The notes below the pieces were generated by a model. The model had not been told where the DNA came from. It did no database searches and was given only the letters and a program-made list of their open reading frames with translations. A DNA stretch of 64,000 nucleotides from Ettlia oleoabundans. Taxonomy: Eukaryota > Chlorophyta > Chlorophyceae > Chlamydomonadales. The DNA lies in the NCBI GenBank assembly GCA_019693395.1, contig JAAMXP010000037.1:13686-77685 (forward strand), written 5' to 3'. Of this stretch, positions 1-11,853 are shown piece after piece. Both the position numbers and the translations under genes were made by a program. Each line of letters starts with the position of its first letter. The stretch's first letter is position 1.

Positions 1-155
1 GGGACTGCCCGCAAGGGTGTTCCTCCAGGTGGTTGCTTCCGGAGTCATTGCAGGAACATGCGGGGTTGTCGCAAGGCTCAGGCACATTATGGCCAGTTGC
101 ATTTGCCTGTTGTTTCCGACGTGATTGCTGGAACATCTACCGCTGCGGTGTGCAG
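1..155 (+). other. Probable intron at the left edge
   Basis: No frame here matches the topoisomerase sequence expected just before the first recognised exon, and a pyrimidine-rich stretch leads to an AG at 154-155. I read it as the end of an intron of the topoisomerase gene, whose 5' part lies outside the window. A short exon in the first 30 bases cannot be excluded. Confidence 0.45.
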
Positions 156-3100
156 CGGGCAGTACCGATTGGCGGGACGTGCTGCGCGGCTTCTGGGGCC
201 CTTTCAGCACCACCCTTGACGCTGTTGCAGGTGAGCCACTTGGGTGCTGTAGTTAGGGGCCAGCGCACATGCTATTTCTGTACCGTTTAGCACGCGTGTT
301 CCGTGTAAAGTGGCCACCACGTCTGCTCCAACAGGTACCAATGTGCGAGGTCAGGACTACTCTTAGCCTTTCGTCATTGTCACCTTTGTGAGCAGCCCAG
401 CGTACTCCTGTCTACTAGCCCCATCTACTTTGACTGCAGGCGTGCCGATGACTGAAGTGATTGACCGGTTGAACGAGGCAGTGGGGACCCACCTGATTGG
501 GGAGGTGAGTGGGCACCACACCAGTTACCTTCAAGACAGCCTGCTTGCTGGCCATGCCCAGCGCGGCGCTGGTTACCTGGAGCACCTTGTGGAGGCACTG
601 CTGCTTTGTGCATTTTTATGCGCGTATGGGAACACGGCTGGCCCCAGGCGGTGGTGGGTCCTCCGCTTGCTCTCAAGTAAGTCCATGAGCAAATATTGTC
701 GCCAGTGTCAACTATTTGTTAAACCAAGGGGCGCCATCCCACTAGCTGCCACCCATCTCTCCACCTTAGGCATATGCCCCGCCCTATGCACCTGCCCCCT
801 GCACCCACCATGTTCCCTTGCCATGCTGGGGTGGCCCACATGCCGAGCAGAACCGCGTGTGCCCCTCCTGTGGTGGCCAGTTGTCCATCAAGTTCACCAG
901 CAGGGTAGCCCAGGCACCCTTTGTGGGCTGCTCGCAATACCCTTGTGAGTAGCGGCCACATGTACCGTCCCCCATGCCCCCTTAATAAACCCATGCTGGC
1001 GCTGTTGCGTAGTTTCCTACACCCACTCTGTCAGTGTGTAAACCTCAGCATTTGCTGGGCACTAGCTTGGCATTAACTGCTTTGGATGGCTGGCTAGAAT
1101 GCACAGCCTCACGCTCTGGTCTGCTGCCGTTAACTGCACACGCCACCACCCACCCACCCGCTACCCGAGTGCCGCCATCCTTCTTGCCTTTCCATGCAGC
1201 CTGCAAGTTTGCCCGATCGATCACGGCTAACTGGGAGGTGGAGGCTGGTGCAACAGATGGGGAGCAGGGCAACAATGCGCAAGCAGATAGGCAGGAGGCA
1301 ACAGAAGGCGTATCCGGTAAGCATTGCTGCTTGAAAGCACCCCCAAGAGGCCGACTTGCTGGGACGCCCGCCCTTGTGTGCGCTACTGCCTGGCAGGCCA
1401 CCAATCCAGCAATGCTCCTGCCAACAGCGGTGCAGGGCACCCAGTGGTGTTCATGCACACCCATAAGAAAAACTGCTCAGCACCGTCCCTTACTTACTTC
1501 CCTTTCGTTTCTCTACACTGGTGGACCCCACATACCCACCCTGAGCCCCCACGCCCAACCCCGCCTTGCACCCAGGCTACGCTCGCCTGCTAGGCGCTGA
1601 CCCTGGCACTGGCATGCCTGTGTACATTCGGTCGGGGCTGTATGGACCCTATGTGCAGCGTGGCTCCAAGGAGGATGAACCAGGATTCAGGCGCCAGGCA
1701 TTGTCAAAGGTACGTGCTGGGCTGGGCTGGCTGGGGCTATGCTGGGCAACTCAAAAGCACACAGGGTTGGTTAGAGTATGATAGAAAGGGCAACGCCCAA
1801 GCTTAAGCTGTTTGTGGCTTATTGTGTGTTCCCCAAGCGTAGCTACAGTGGGCTGCCGCACCAGCCTGACCAGTTCCCAGCTAGCGGATGCCACCTTGTG
1901 CCTTGAGGCTCCCGAGGTTTTCTGGCGCCATGTCTGAGGTTGGGTTTCATCTGTTGGCCTCCCTGGCTATCTGCCTGCAGACTCTCTCGAGCCGTGGAGT
2001 GAGTCTGCAGGAAGCGCTGTCTATGCTAGCGTTGCCGAAAGATTTGGGCCCCAACCCTGCCACAGGTGGGTGGCACGCTGGCAACCCGGCACACGCAGAG
2101 CAGCAAGATGCCTAGCAGCTGATGCCTGCCAGCACATCACTGCTGCAGCAAATAGCGTTTTGGCACTTGACGTACCCATGTCCTGGCATACAGCTGCAGT
2201 CTTGACCACAGCATTTGCTGGTTGCCCCCTGCCACCCCTGCCGCCCTGCCATGTTTCAGGCGAGAGCGTGCTGGTGGCCATGGGCAAATTTGGGCCCTTC
2301 ATCCGCTGCGGAGCAATGTCCCGCGCTATCCCCCAGGTCTGTGTGGCTGCCCTTGACGGGCATGCTTCCGGCATACATGGACAGGCAGACCGCTATGGGC
2401 CAGTTGCACTCTACACCACCCGGCTGCTCACCACCCTGCTTTCGTCTTTGTTCTGTTTTGCTTCCGTACTGATTACAGGGCTATGATGCCCTGAAGATGA
2501 CGCTTGCTGATGCCCTCCAGCTGCTGGCCACCAAAACCGCCTATACCACGGGTAGGGCATCCCGCAACCGAATCATTGAGGCAGTGGATGCAGCTGATAG
2601 TGCAAGTGGCAGGAGCGACCCCGCCGCCACCTCAGCAGCAACCAAGGACTCGGTGGGTGGTGCTACGGGGTCCAAGCGCAAGACCGGAAGGGGTCGCAAG
2701 CTGGATGTGTCGGCTGAAGAAGAGGCAGCGGTAGCGCAGTCACGCAGGCTGGCCCCAGGAGAGGCGAGCAGCGAGGCACAAAGCGCCCTGCTTGCTCGAC
2801 GCGAGGCACGGCTGGCGCTGGAGGCGGCGGCACAGGTGGAGGTGGATCAGCTGCAGGTGAGAGGGCCTTAGGTCATTCCATTCTGGATGGGAATGGCTTG
2901 GACTGCTGTTGCAGCCTACGAGGTTTTCTATGGCAGGGCCTAGCATGGAAGGCAGCAGCATCCAGCTATAGCGGGCGCTGCTGCTTGTACGCCTGGCAGC
3001 TGCCTGGACAGCTAGTGACATTTGTTACATTTGCGTCAGCAGGTAACCTGAGGCACTAGGCTGCAACAATGAGCAGCTGCCTCTGACACCCCCCCCCCCA

Positions 3101-5260
3101 CCCCCCATTTTTGCGCGCAGGCTGCATTGGGTCATCCTGAAGACCCGTCAGGTAGTGCGCCGGAGGCAGGGACGCCAGCCAGCAAGGGCAAACCGACCTC
3201 TGCGTACACCCTGTTTTACCAAAGTGAGGGCACACGCTCATCAGTTTGTCTACATGGGTTATTTTGGGGGCAGCTGATGACAAAACAAATATATTTGTTG
3301 TGCGTGTATGTGCGCATGTGTGATAGGGGAAGGGTGGTGTGTGTGTGGTGTGTGTATGGGGGGGGAGGGGGGGCGGCGCGGTATGCAGAGTCTCAGCCCA
3401 GTGCCGGATGGGAGCTGGTGGCAGTTTTATAACATATCAATTATGGCACACCGCCTCGCTAGGAGTGTTGTCCGGCGCTCAACACCATATCCTGGTTGAA
3501 CTGCGGCTAACTCGCTCTACAGATACCCCGCCTGATTGAGCTGCTCTGTGTGGTGTATAGGGACCGCACAAGAAGCCCAGCGCACGGGAAACAAGTGGTG
3601 GCAGGGCCAGAGCTTTGCAGCTGCAATAGCGGCGCGCTGGGCATCGCTTTCAGCTGAGGAGCGGCAAGTGTACGAAGAGGAGGCGGCAGAAGCACGGTGA
3701 ATGAGCAGGGCTGGGAATTGAGTGCAACCAATAGGCTTTACGGTTGGTCGGAAACGGATGGTTGTTGATGCGTGCCAGTGCTTTGAAGCTGGCAAGGTGC
3801 TTGCGTGCGCACAAGGTCCACGCAAGTGCCACTACTCCGTCTAGGCGTGCTTCATTGCTTGCTCCCTCCTTGCCTCACTTGAATGTTTACCAACCACTTG
3901 TTTGTTACAACATACACAATGTTTTAAGCTGCGCTACTCAACATAGCGTCACTGTCGGTGTTTGCAGGCTAGAGGTGTTAGCGCAGAAGTTCAAACTGCT
4001 GCGGCCTGGCCAGCCGCTGTCTTCGCTGTCACCTAGTGAGCGCAGCGCGGTGGGGGCTGCGGTGGCGTTGCACCGGGCGGAAGCCACGATAGATCAGACG
4101 CACCGCAACCACGGTGAGTTGGCTGGGCTGCCTGCCTGCCTGGCTGGGTGGCTGGTCAAAAGACCCAAAGCCACGGCACTTGGCGGTAACGGCAGCCTGT
4201 GGGGCCACGGCTGGGCGACTTTCCATGTTATTGCTGCCTTGCCCACCCTGAATAAACTGCGTTGGATATACCTGTCATCAGCACATTATGCTCACTGCCT
4301 TGCATGCCATGTCTTCTGTGTCTTGCAGTGGCGCTGCCGCGGCCACGCACCGCATACAACCTCTTCACTGCGGCTTATGCTGAGCGGACAAGGCAGGAGT
4401 TGGGCCCCGGCAAGAGCGGTGGCGACGTGCTTATGCGCCTAGCAGGTGGGTGAAGTGAGGCAGGTTGGGGAGCGGCAAAGGCAGGCTCTTGTTATGACCA
4501 TGCGTGATGGAAAGTAACCTACACAAGGGTTGTTGGCTCTTCAGCCAAACTTCTTTATGCTGGTATTGCCTCTCACCAATACTGCTTGCTGCCTACTTCC
4601 TAGTTTTTACCTGGCCACCACGCTTGACCGATGTGAAACGGCAGGCATGTCTGCTCTCATACCTGAATGTTCTCCCTGCGTTTGCATGCCAAGCGATGTG
4701 CTGTCCTGCTCCGCCCTGCAGAGAGGTGGCGTGCTGCCACTGTCCTGGAGAAGGGTGAATTCAAGCTGAAGGCGGAAGAGGATGCGTGAGTTGACAGCTG
4801 GATCGCCGAGTTATGCCCTGAAGCCATGGGGCTCTGATGCAGCGGCGGGGGCGGGGTGGGGCGGGGGGGCCTGCGCGATTGCTGGGCATCCGGCATCTGC
4901 ATCACCCGTCGGTGCCTGGCGTGCATGAGCGGCCGTCAGGTTACAGTTGCTGCTGGCATGACCTGATTAGTACACTTGCATTTAGCAGCATCGCGTGCAT
5001 GCAAATTGCAGAAGTTATCTTGGCACCGTGCATGTGCCTGTGTGTGCATGTGCAGGAAGGCTTACAAGGAAGCCAGGGCCCTGCTGGGCCAGAAGCAGCG
5101 GGCGGCCACTGCGGCGGCGCTGGCGGCGGGGATGGACACTGTGGCAGCAGCGCGAGCGGGTCTCCTGGCAGGGCAAAGGGTTATTGATGAGCACTTGCAG
5201 CAACGCAAGCAGCGGTTGCTGCGTGAGAAGGCTGAAAGGAGCGGCGGGGAGGGCACATAA
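156..5260 (+). CDS. topA: DNA topoisomerase I, bacterial type IA, C-terminal part with two HMG-box-like domains (5' partial)
   Basis: Type IA topoisomerases relax negatively supercoiled DNA; in plants and algae the bacterial-type enzyme usually acts in organelles. Proposed exons: 156-230, 440-504, 851-944, 1200-1316, 1576-1709, 1981-2065, 2260-2336, 2479-2856, 3121-3223, 3561-3696, 3968-4113, 4329-4445, 4722-4785, 5056-5260; phases agree throughout and give about 597 residues. Order of parts: end of the core domain (DWRDVLRGFWGPF), a C4 zinc finger (CPSC ... GCSQYPSC, exons 3-4), then TopA C-terminal repeats (GLYGPYVQRG in exon 5, GKFGPFIRCG in exon 7), a charged linker, a first HMG-like box (SAYTLFYQ ... 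WASLSAEERQVYEEEA, exons 9-10) and a second (RTAYNLF ... KAYKEARALLG, exons 12-14), ending in a basic coiled tail. The catalytic tyrosine region lies upstream, outside the window. The family call is firm; organelle targeting is inferred. Confidence 0.88.
3300..3376 (+). repeat. TG-rich simple repeat followed by poly-G
   Basis: A run of TG/GTGT repeats passes into two G tracts (3358-3365 and 3367-3373) separated by one A. It lies in the topoisomerase intron 3224-3560. A poly-C tract sits at about 3090-3110 in the preceding intron, next to the acceptor. Confidence 0.85.
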
Positions 5261-5906
5261 TGTTTCCTGCTTGGGCCTGCAAACGCCAGTGATGACCATG
5301 AGTCAAGTTAACTGCTGACAATGACACTCCTTCACATTCTAGTCAGGCACCAGCTGTGCCTAACCCTGCACTGCTGGTTCTAGACGTGCCAGAACTGCAT
5401 ACCAGCACTGCTGGTGACTTTGATTCGAGTAACAAGGTGGTAACACCACTCAACATGTTAGAACCAGGCGTTGGGCTTCATAATATCAGGTTTCCGCAAA
5501 GCTGTAGAACCATCAGATGCAGAATCAATAGGCTGGGCAACATGCTTTGTTGGTGCACCTGCCTCAAAAATAAACGGTCACCTAGCTGGGCGCCACTGTA
5601 GCACTTGTGTTGATGCAGCTGCACTTGCAGTTGGAGCGCTTGAAACATTGCAAGACACTTTGATTCGAGTGTTGATGGTCCCATGCTCAGGTGGGAAGGA
5701 AAACGCCTGCGCAACCTGTCGAGACCCAAAAAACACTGCAACCCCCTGTCGTGGCGGATCACCCGCCATTGCCAGGTTGGCAGCCCGATCGCTCGCTTCT
5801 TACCATGCTGCCTTCGCTGGCTCGTTGCTGTCTTTTGGCCGCCCCCTTGCCCTCATGGGCTCATGATCGACGCCCAGCCGCCGCCTCGCTTACTACCCAA
5901 GGAATA
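5261..5906. other. Intergenic region between topoisomerase and TTM genes
   Basis: This should hold the 3' UTR of the topoisomerase gene and the promoter and 5' UTR of the TTM gene. Open frames here resemble nothing I know. The only repeat I see is an 11-base word, TTGATTCGAGT, at about 5421 and again at about 5659. I found no TGTAA polyadenylation signal close to the stop. Confidence 0.5.
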
Positions 5907-8900
5907 ATGCCGGTCACGCGGGATGAACGCAGCGGACGGCTCCTGGATGCCCCAGGACAGGGCAAGAGGGACAAGGTGGGCTCGTTGCCGGAAATGTCGT
6001 CGGGCAAGCGTTGCAGTCGGGTCCGGGGCGGTTCGAATTGCGTGTTCGGAGAGCTGTCCCGCTGTTTGATGAGGCCTTCCCAGCCCGTTCCAGGCTCAGA
6101 CGCTGCTAAAGGATCAACTGGAACTGGTCAGGCTGAAGCAGTCTGATGGCAGCACCCGCTACACAATCAAGCCACTGGAGTCGGAGTTTTCATTCGACAA
6201 GGGCTTCTTTATGTTCATCCGGGCGATTCAGCTGATTACCCAGCACAATAAAGACATCATCCTGGTGCGCCGCCGGCGTCCTACTCACCGTTGCCGCCAA
6301 TTTGACTGTTGCTGCTGCTGAACCCCCAGCATCGCGGCTTCTTTTTCAATGGACGGGCGGTGGCCAGCACATGCGCAAGGCTGCAGGCACCTCGTCCACG
6401 AGAGGCTCACTTTCCATAAAGGAAGTTCGTTGCGGCTGCCGCCCTGCGCCCGGCCGTTGTGCAGGTGGGATTGGCGGGTCCATCAGGCTCTGGCAAGACA
6501 GCCTTCTCAGAGAAAATCAAGACATTGATACCCGGCTGCGCCCTGCTGTCCATGGATAACTACAATGACGGCACAAAGGTCATCGACGGAAACTTTGACG
6601 GTGCGCCCAGCTTTGTGGGGTTGGCTGCTTAAGGTGGTGCTTGCCTGCAAGTGGCAGCAGCGGCGGGGTGGATTATGTAGCGACTATGTAGCCGTGAAAC
6701 CCGTCAGCCAGTTGAAAGAAGGACTGCTGGAAAACTCGAAATCACAGGCACAGTGTATTTTCAAGGGTGACCGGCTACTGCTGCAGTTGTTCGATCCTCA
6801 ACTTGCCTCGCCACTATGTTGCCTGTTCCCCCTCTACCCAGATATGCATGCTGCCCGTCCTTGCTGTTCTGCCTGCTTGCCTACAGATCCGCGCATCACC
6901 GATTACGACACGTTGCTGGCAAACATTAAGGACCTGAAGGAGGGGCGGCCCACACAGGTGCACTCCAGTAACAGTTGGCAATGGCCAATTGGAGAACACT
7001 TTGAAGCATCACGAAACCTAAGGGTCCTGCAGTTTTGTTGAATGATGCTTGTGCCCGTTTCAAATGCTGCATCGCCTGCAAGACATACAGCCTCGTCTAC
7101 CAACACCAGCGACCTACCCGCCTCTTTCATACCCCGTCCTATCCCTTGCCCACCCACTATGCTTTGTGCAATTGAACCCCAGCAGGTGCCCATCTATGAC
7201 TTCAAGGAGAGCCGGCGCGTGGGCTACCGCGAGATGCCTGTTCCTGACAGCCGTGTGGTCATCTTGGAGGGAATCTATGCACTCAACACCCGCCTGCGAC
7301 CAATGGTGCGTGTTGCACCGCTTGGGGCGCACCTGTATTGTTAAAAGCTGCTGGATTGGCTGCCACTGCGATGGGGAGCATAGGTCAGCTGCACCTTGCC
7401 TGTCAGGAAAGCTTTGCCTGCCTCTGCTGATGATGCCACAATGTACCTGTATGCTGAACCTTCCTGCCTGCCCTTGCCGCGCGCCTGTTGCACCATCACT
7501 ACTATTTCCAGCTGGATCTGCGTGTCAGCATCACTGGGGGTGTGCACTTTGACTTGGTCAAGCGGGTGCTGCGCGATATCAATCGCTCAGGCCAGGCGCC
7601 AGAGGAGATCATACAGCAGGTGCGGCGGCTGCCCAACCTGGACGCCACAGCGGCAGCCTGACCTTCCCACAGCAAAGGGGTTTGAGCGTTGCTGGTTGTT
7701 TCGCGTGCAATCCATCTGGGTGACTTCTCTGCGGCACGTTCGTGTGTGTTCTTGTGCCGACAACACTTTCCACATTGCCGCCTTCGCTATTTCCTCCTCC
7801 TTCTTGTACTACTTCCGTTGCTTTCGTTCCCACTCGCCACTTGCTGTTATTGCCCATCTGCCTGCCAGCTGTTGCCTTTGTCTTCCCATTCCAGCCTGCC
7901 AGTCACCTGCCTGGTGGCTCATAGCCCACCCACCTTCAACCGCCCATTGCCCGCTGCAGATCAGCGACACTGTGTACCCCATGTACAAGGCCTTCATCGA
8001 GCCCGACCTCAAGGCTGCCCACCTGCGCATCTACAACACATTCAACCCCTTCTCAGGCTTCATGTCCCCCACATACATCCTCAAGTCAGCCAAGCAGATC
8101 AGCAAGGAGGACGTGGGCAGGGTGCTCAAGGTGGGAAGGGAAGGGGGCGGAAGGGCTTGCAGGCGTGTGGGGAGTTGCGTGGCAGAGTTTGCCGGGCAGC
8201 AGCAGCGTGCCACATGCCCTGCAGGCGTATGCTTCACACTGTGCATTTCCCTGCCAGGCCACAACATTGGGACAGTGTTAACCACTACCTGCCCTGACTG
8301 CCAATCCTCTGTACTGCCCTGCAGCCCGACTACACTGTGAAGCCACAGGAGAGTGAGACCTACGACATCTATCTGGTGGGTAGCTGAGTCGACAGATGGG
8401 TTCACGGGCAAACTGAATGATCAGCTGCGGATTAGATGGCTGGCCTTTCACGGACAGACCAGCATGGACAAGAGGCCCTGTGCTGGGTAATGATGGCTGC
8501 ACCTGCCTATCAGCCTGGACGCAGCAGGCATCCAATGTTCCTGCCCCCTCTCCCTGGCCGAGCTGGCAGGCAGGGGCCCCCACACAACATCATTTACCAG
8601 GCTGCCCTGCCGTGCTCCCCTGCCTCCTGCCGTGCAGGTGCCCCCAGGGGAGGACCCCGATACCTGCCAGTCCTGGCTGCGCATGCGGTACCGCGATGGG
8701 CGCTACAACCTCATGTTTGAGGAGTGGGTGGTGGAGGTGAGGGCCAGCACACAGGCATGCAGCAGGCAGCCGGAAGCAGCGGCAACTAGTTGATGCAGCC
8801 TGCGTCCTTGATACGGATTGTCGTGCACCCCGCACCTCATCTGTCTGCGCTCTTACCCTCCCAGCTGCCCTGCCCAATTTGGTCTGCCCGTGTGCGGCCT

Positions 8901-11114
8901 CTCCTGCTGGGTACCGCAGTTGGTTGGGGCACTTTGCGGCCCCGCCCCCACCCCATGCATGTGTTGTGCATTAGAGCCCAACCGTCCTCCCCCAGGTCGC
9001 TGAACTATTTCCGTCCAATGCGCCCTCTGCTGGTGTGCCTGTGTGCCTGCCCCACCCACCCCCCGCAGGGCCACTTCATCATCTCGCCCCGTGTGACCTT
9101 TGAGGTGCCTGTGCGCATCCTGGGGGGGCTCATGGCGCTGGGCTACGAGATTGGATCCATCATGCGCCGCACATCAGAGGTCTTCGTAGACTCAGAGTGA
9201 GCCGGTTTGTGACAGTCATCGTGTGTATGATGTGCTAAGGTGGGGATGTTGTGAGGAAGCACGTTGAACAGGTTAAGGACAGCTGGCGGCATAGGGCTGT
9301 GAGGGTGCGACTGCTGCTTGTTGCAATCCATTGCCAGCAAATGAGCCAAGCACAACCCCAAGCTGTTCCTGCACAGTTGAAGCTGCCACTGCTTCAAACT
9401 GCCACTGCTTGCCTCCTTCACATTTTGGCGTGGCCCGCTGTCAACTATTCATGCCACAGCTACTGCCTGTTGCCATATCCCCTCGCTGCTGCACCCCTCC
9501 ACTTACCCGCTGTATGTCCCACTGTCCCTCTGCCCGTGTGCAGCGTGCTGGTGAAGTTTGACCACATTGAGGGCATGGAGCGGCCGTATGTTCAGGTGCA
9601 GGGCAAGGACCGTGCAACCGTGGAGAAGGTTGGGCGGCTGCTGGGGCTGGAGGGGTCGTACATCCCGCACTCATACATCGAGCTGGTGCAGATTGGGGAC
9701 CTCACAGAGGTGGGTGGGTGGGTGGGCGAGAGCGGGTAGTTGTTCTGGGTGGCTATGAAAGTTGCGTGGGAACAGCTGAGTGATGTGTGGGGTGTGGGGA
9801 TGTAGTTTGAGGAAGGTTAGGAATGACGGTTTGTGCTGGCTGAGCTGCTCCTGGCTGAGCTGGCCACAGGGGCAGCCTTTGCCCACGGGGCATGGGCTCC
9901 TGCGACTCTTACTCCGCCTCCTTGTTGGGGATCGTTCCCATTGATGACCGCCTCATGAACCGCTGCCTGCCCTCCTCTATGTTACCCTGTGCCTGCCCCA
10001 CCTGCCCGCCTCTTTCATGACCTCCCGCCACCCACCATGTGCTCTGCCTTATGCAGTCCTTCCAGACCGTCACCGAGGATTTGAAGCGGCGCTTTGCCGT
10101 GAACGGCGAGCCGCTGATAGACGAGAGCGTGGTGGGCAGCCTAAGCCGCGGCACCAGCCCGCACTGGGCTAACGGCGCCTACAAGCGCCAGACAGGATTC
10201 CAGCTGCCACCAGGAGCGCTGGCACTATCGTCTTCGGGTGAGTGTCATGGAAGCGTACAGCATGCTTGCTGCTGCTGCCTACCCTTTTGCACCGCCGCAC
10301 TGGCCGGCTTGCATTGCAACTTGCACTGACCGCAAGCTGCTGCCGCTACGCAAGCTGTGCTTGGCCCGTGCCGCAAGTCATCAAATGCTTTGTTTGACAG
10401 ACTGTGGGGCGCCATGTTCACTAGCCCTTCACGCCTAGCGACAGCCTGCCCACTGCTCTGCCGCTCCCCTGTGTGTGTCTGCTTCCTGCAGCTCCCAGCT
10501 CCTCCATGCACCTGCCGTCACCCAGGCGGCCGCCCTCCACCACCAGCTCTCGTGGCGGCGGCCTGCTCAGCCAGCAGATGGCAGATGCGCCCAGTGGTAC
10601 ACCGCCCCTGCCGCCCTGCGGCACCAGCAGCCAGTCGCAGCAGCCCAGTGCGCCCATGTACATTAATGGCCATGCACCGCCCCCAATGATGCGCACAGCC
10701 TCCTTCGGGTATGAGGGGGCAGCAGGGGGCAACCGCAGCGGTGTAAACACGCCTGAGGATGCGCCGGGCACTCGCAACGGCAGCAAGCCCGCCAGCCCCA
10801 AGGCGCTTGAAGCGCAGGTAGCCAAGCTGTTGCAGGGGCAGCAGCAGCTGAGCAACCAGGTGGAGGAGCTGTCGCTGCAGATCAGCCTGGCGCAGAGCGG
10901 GCTGGGGGCAGTGCCGCAGGCCCTGCAGCAGCAGCAGCAGCAGGAACAATGGGAACAACAGCAGGAACAGCAACGACAGCCGCCTGTGAGCCTGTGGCAG
11001 CAGCTGTGGGGCCCAAGCGGTAGCAGCAGCAGCGTGCCGCCCGTGGCCTGGGCAGCTGCGGGTGTAGTGGTAGGTGCCGCAACCACATTCCTGGTGCTGC
11101 AAAGCAGGCGCTGA
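5907..11114 (+). CDS. TTM2: TTM1/TTM2-type triphosphate tunnel metalloenzyme (uridine-kinase-like + CYTH + tail anchor)
   Basis: Proposed exons: 5907-5975, 6094-6264, 6465-6600, 6887-6957, 7186-7305, 7512-7619, 7960-8130, 8325-8375, 8638-8736, 9069-9196, 9544-9709, 10057-10237, 10492-11114, giving 697 residues with all phases consistent. The N-terminal P-loop domain carries a Walker A motif GPSGSGKT (6477-6500), then SMDNYND and ILEGIYAL. It is followed by a CYTH domain (ETYDIYL to about EGSYIPHSYIE), a Ser/Pro/Gln-rich linker, a coiled coil (about 10810-10900), a poly-Gln run and a C-terminal hydrophobic segment (about 11040-11100) before a basic end. This matches plant TTM1/TTM2, known pyrophosphatases anchored in the mitochondrial outer membrane. 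As in those plant proteins, the first CYTH strand reads ETYDIYL rather than the canonical ExExK. The start ATG at 5907 lies about 26 residues before the conserved LLKDQ motif, but exon 1 is the least certain exon. Membrane location is inferred from the tail. Confidence 0.9.
10921..10980 (+). repeat. CAG repeat coding for poly-glutamine
   Basis: A run of CAG codons interrupted by GAA and TGG lies in the last TTM exon, between the coiled coil and the membrane tail. It encodes QQQQQQ followed by EQWEQQQEQ. Confidence 0.9.
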
Positions 11115-11853
11115 TGCTATGCTCCTGAAGCTGCGGCGTCTTGTTATCCGTCCTTTAATACCACCACAGCCACAGCATCTAGCAAGGTTCCCCCCCTCCT
11201 TTTCTGCGTTCTTCCCCCCTCCTTTTCTGCGTTAAAATCATCATCAACCTCCAATCCCTTGCGCCGCGGATGCACCAGGAGCCATTGTGTTGGGGGCGGC
11301 TGGGGCCCCGATGCACCCTACACTGTGGCTCGTGGTTGGCCCAGTCATGCTCATGGCGCCCGGTGCGTGCTGTGTCTTTAAAACTGCATCACTTGACGTA
11401 ACACCTTCTCCCATCTTGTTGCTGTTCTCAGCAGCGGCTACCCGCTGCCGCCGGCTTTGAGCCGCCGCTGTACAATGCCTCTCGCACAATGTCTTGACCA
11501 AACGTTCCCTCAACCCTTTCTCAACTTACTCTTTCTACGCCAAGCCGTTTCTGCCTTCTTCAATGCCTCCTTGTGCCTGCTCTTGCGACACCAAGGTATT
11601 CTCAGTTTTCAATTACTGTCCTCATGACACCAGGTCTGAAAACGACTTGATATGAGCAATAGGCTAGCAGAAGCAACAGCAGGTGGAAGCTTGGAAGAGC
11701 AGAGCAGCATCAAGGGAAGAGTGTGCAGCGCACAGCAAAGTTTAAGCCAGGGTGGAATGCGCTCAGCAGCTAAACAGTTTAAGGGTGGGAAAATAAGAAT
11801 AGCAGTGTTCAGGGATGGGGCCAAGGGCGAGCCATCCCTGTGGGACAGTGACG
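11115..11853. other. Convergent intergenic region (3' ends of TTM and methionyl-tRNA synthetase)
   Basis: The region holds the 3' flanks of two converging genes. Apart from a 23-base tandem duplication near 11191 I see no gene, RNA or mobile element. Short frames on both strands resemble no known protein. Confidence 0.5.
11191..11233 (+). repeat. 23-base tandem duplication
   Basis: The pyrimidine-rich word CCCCCCTCCTTTTCTGCG (followed by TT) occurs at 11191 and again at 11214, a period of 23 bases. It lies about 80 bases after the TTM stop codon, probably in its 3' UTR. Confidence 0.9.

Noticed and set aside
156..5260. Bacterial contamination because the topoisomerase is bacterial type
   Set aside because: Thirteen introns with consistent phases and the HMG-like tail show a nuclear eukaryotic gene.
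6025..6045. GGTTCGAATTG, tRNA B-box-like word in the first TTM intron
   Set aside because: No matching A box or acceptor stem around it.
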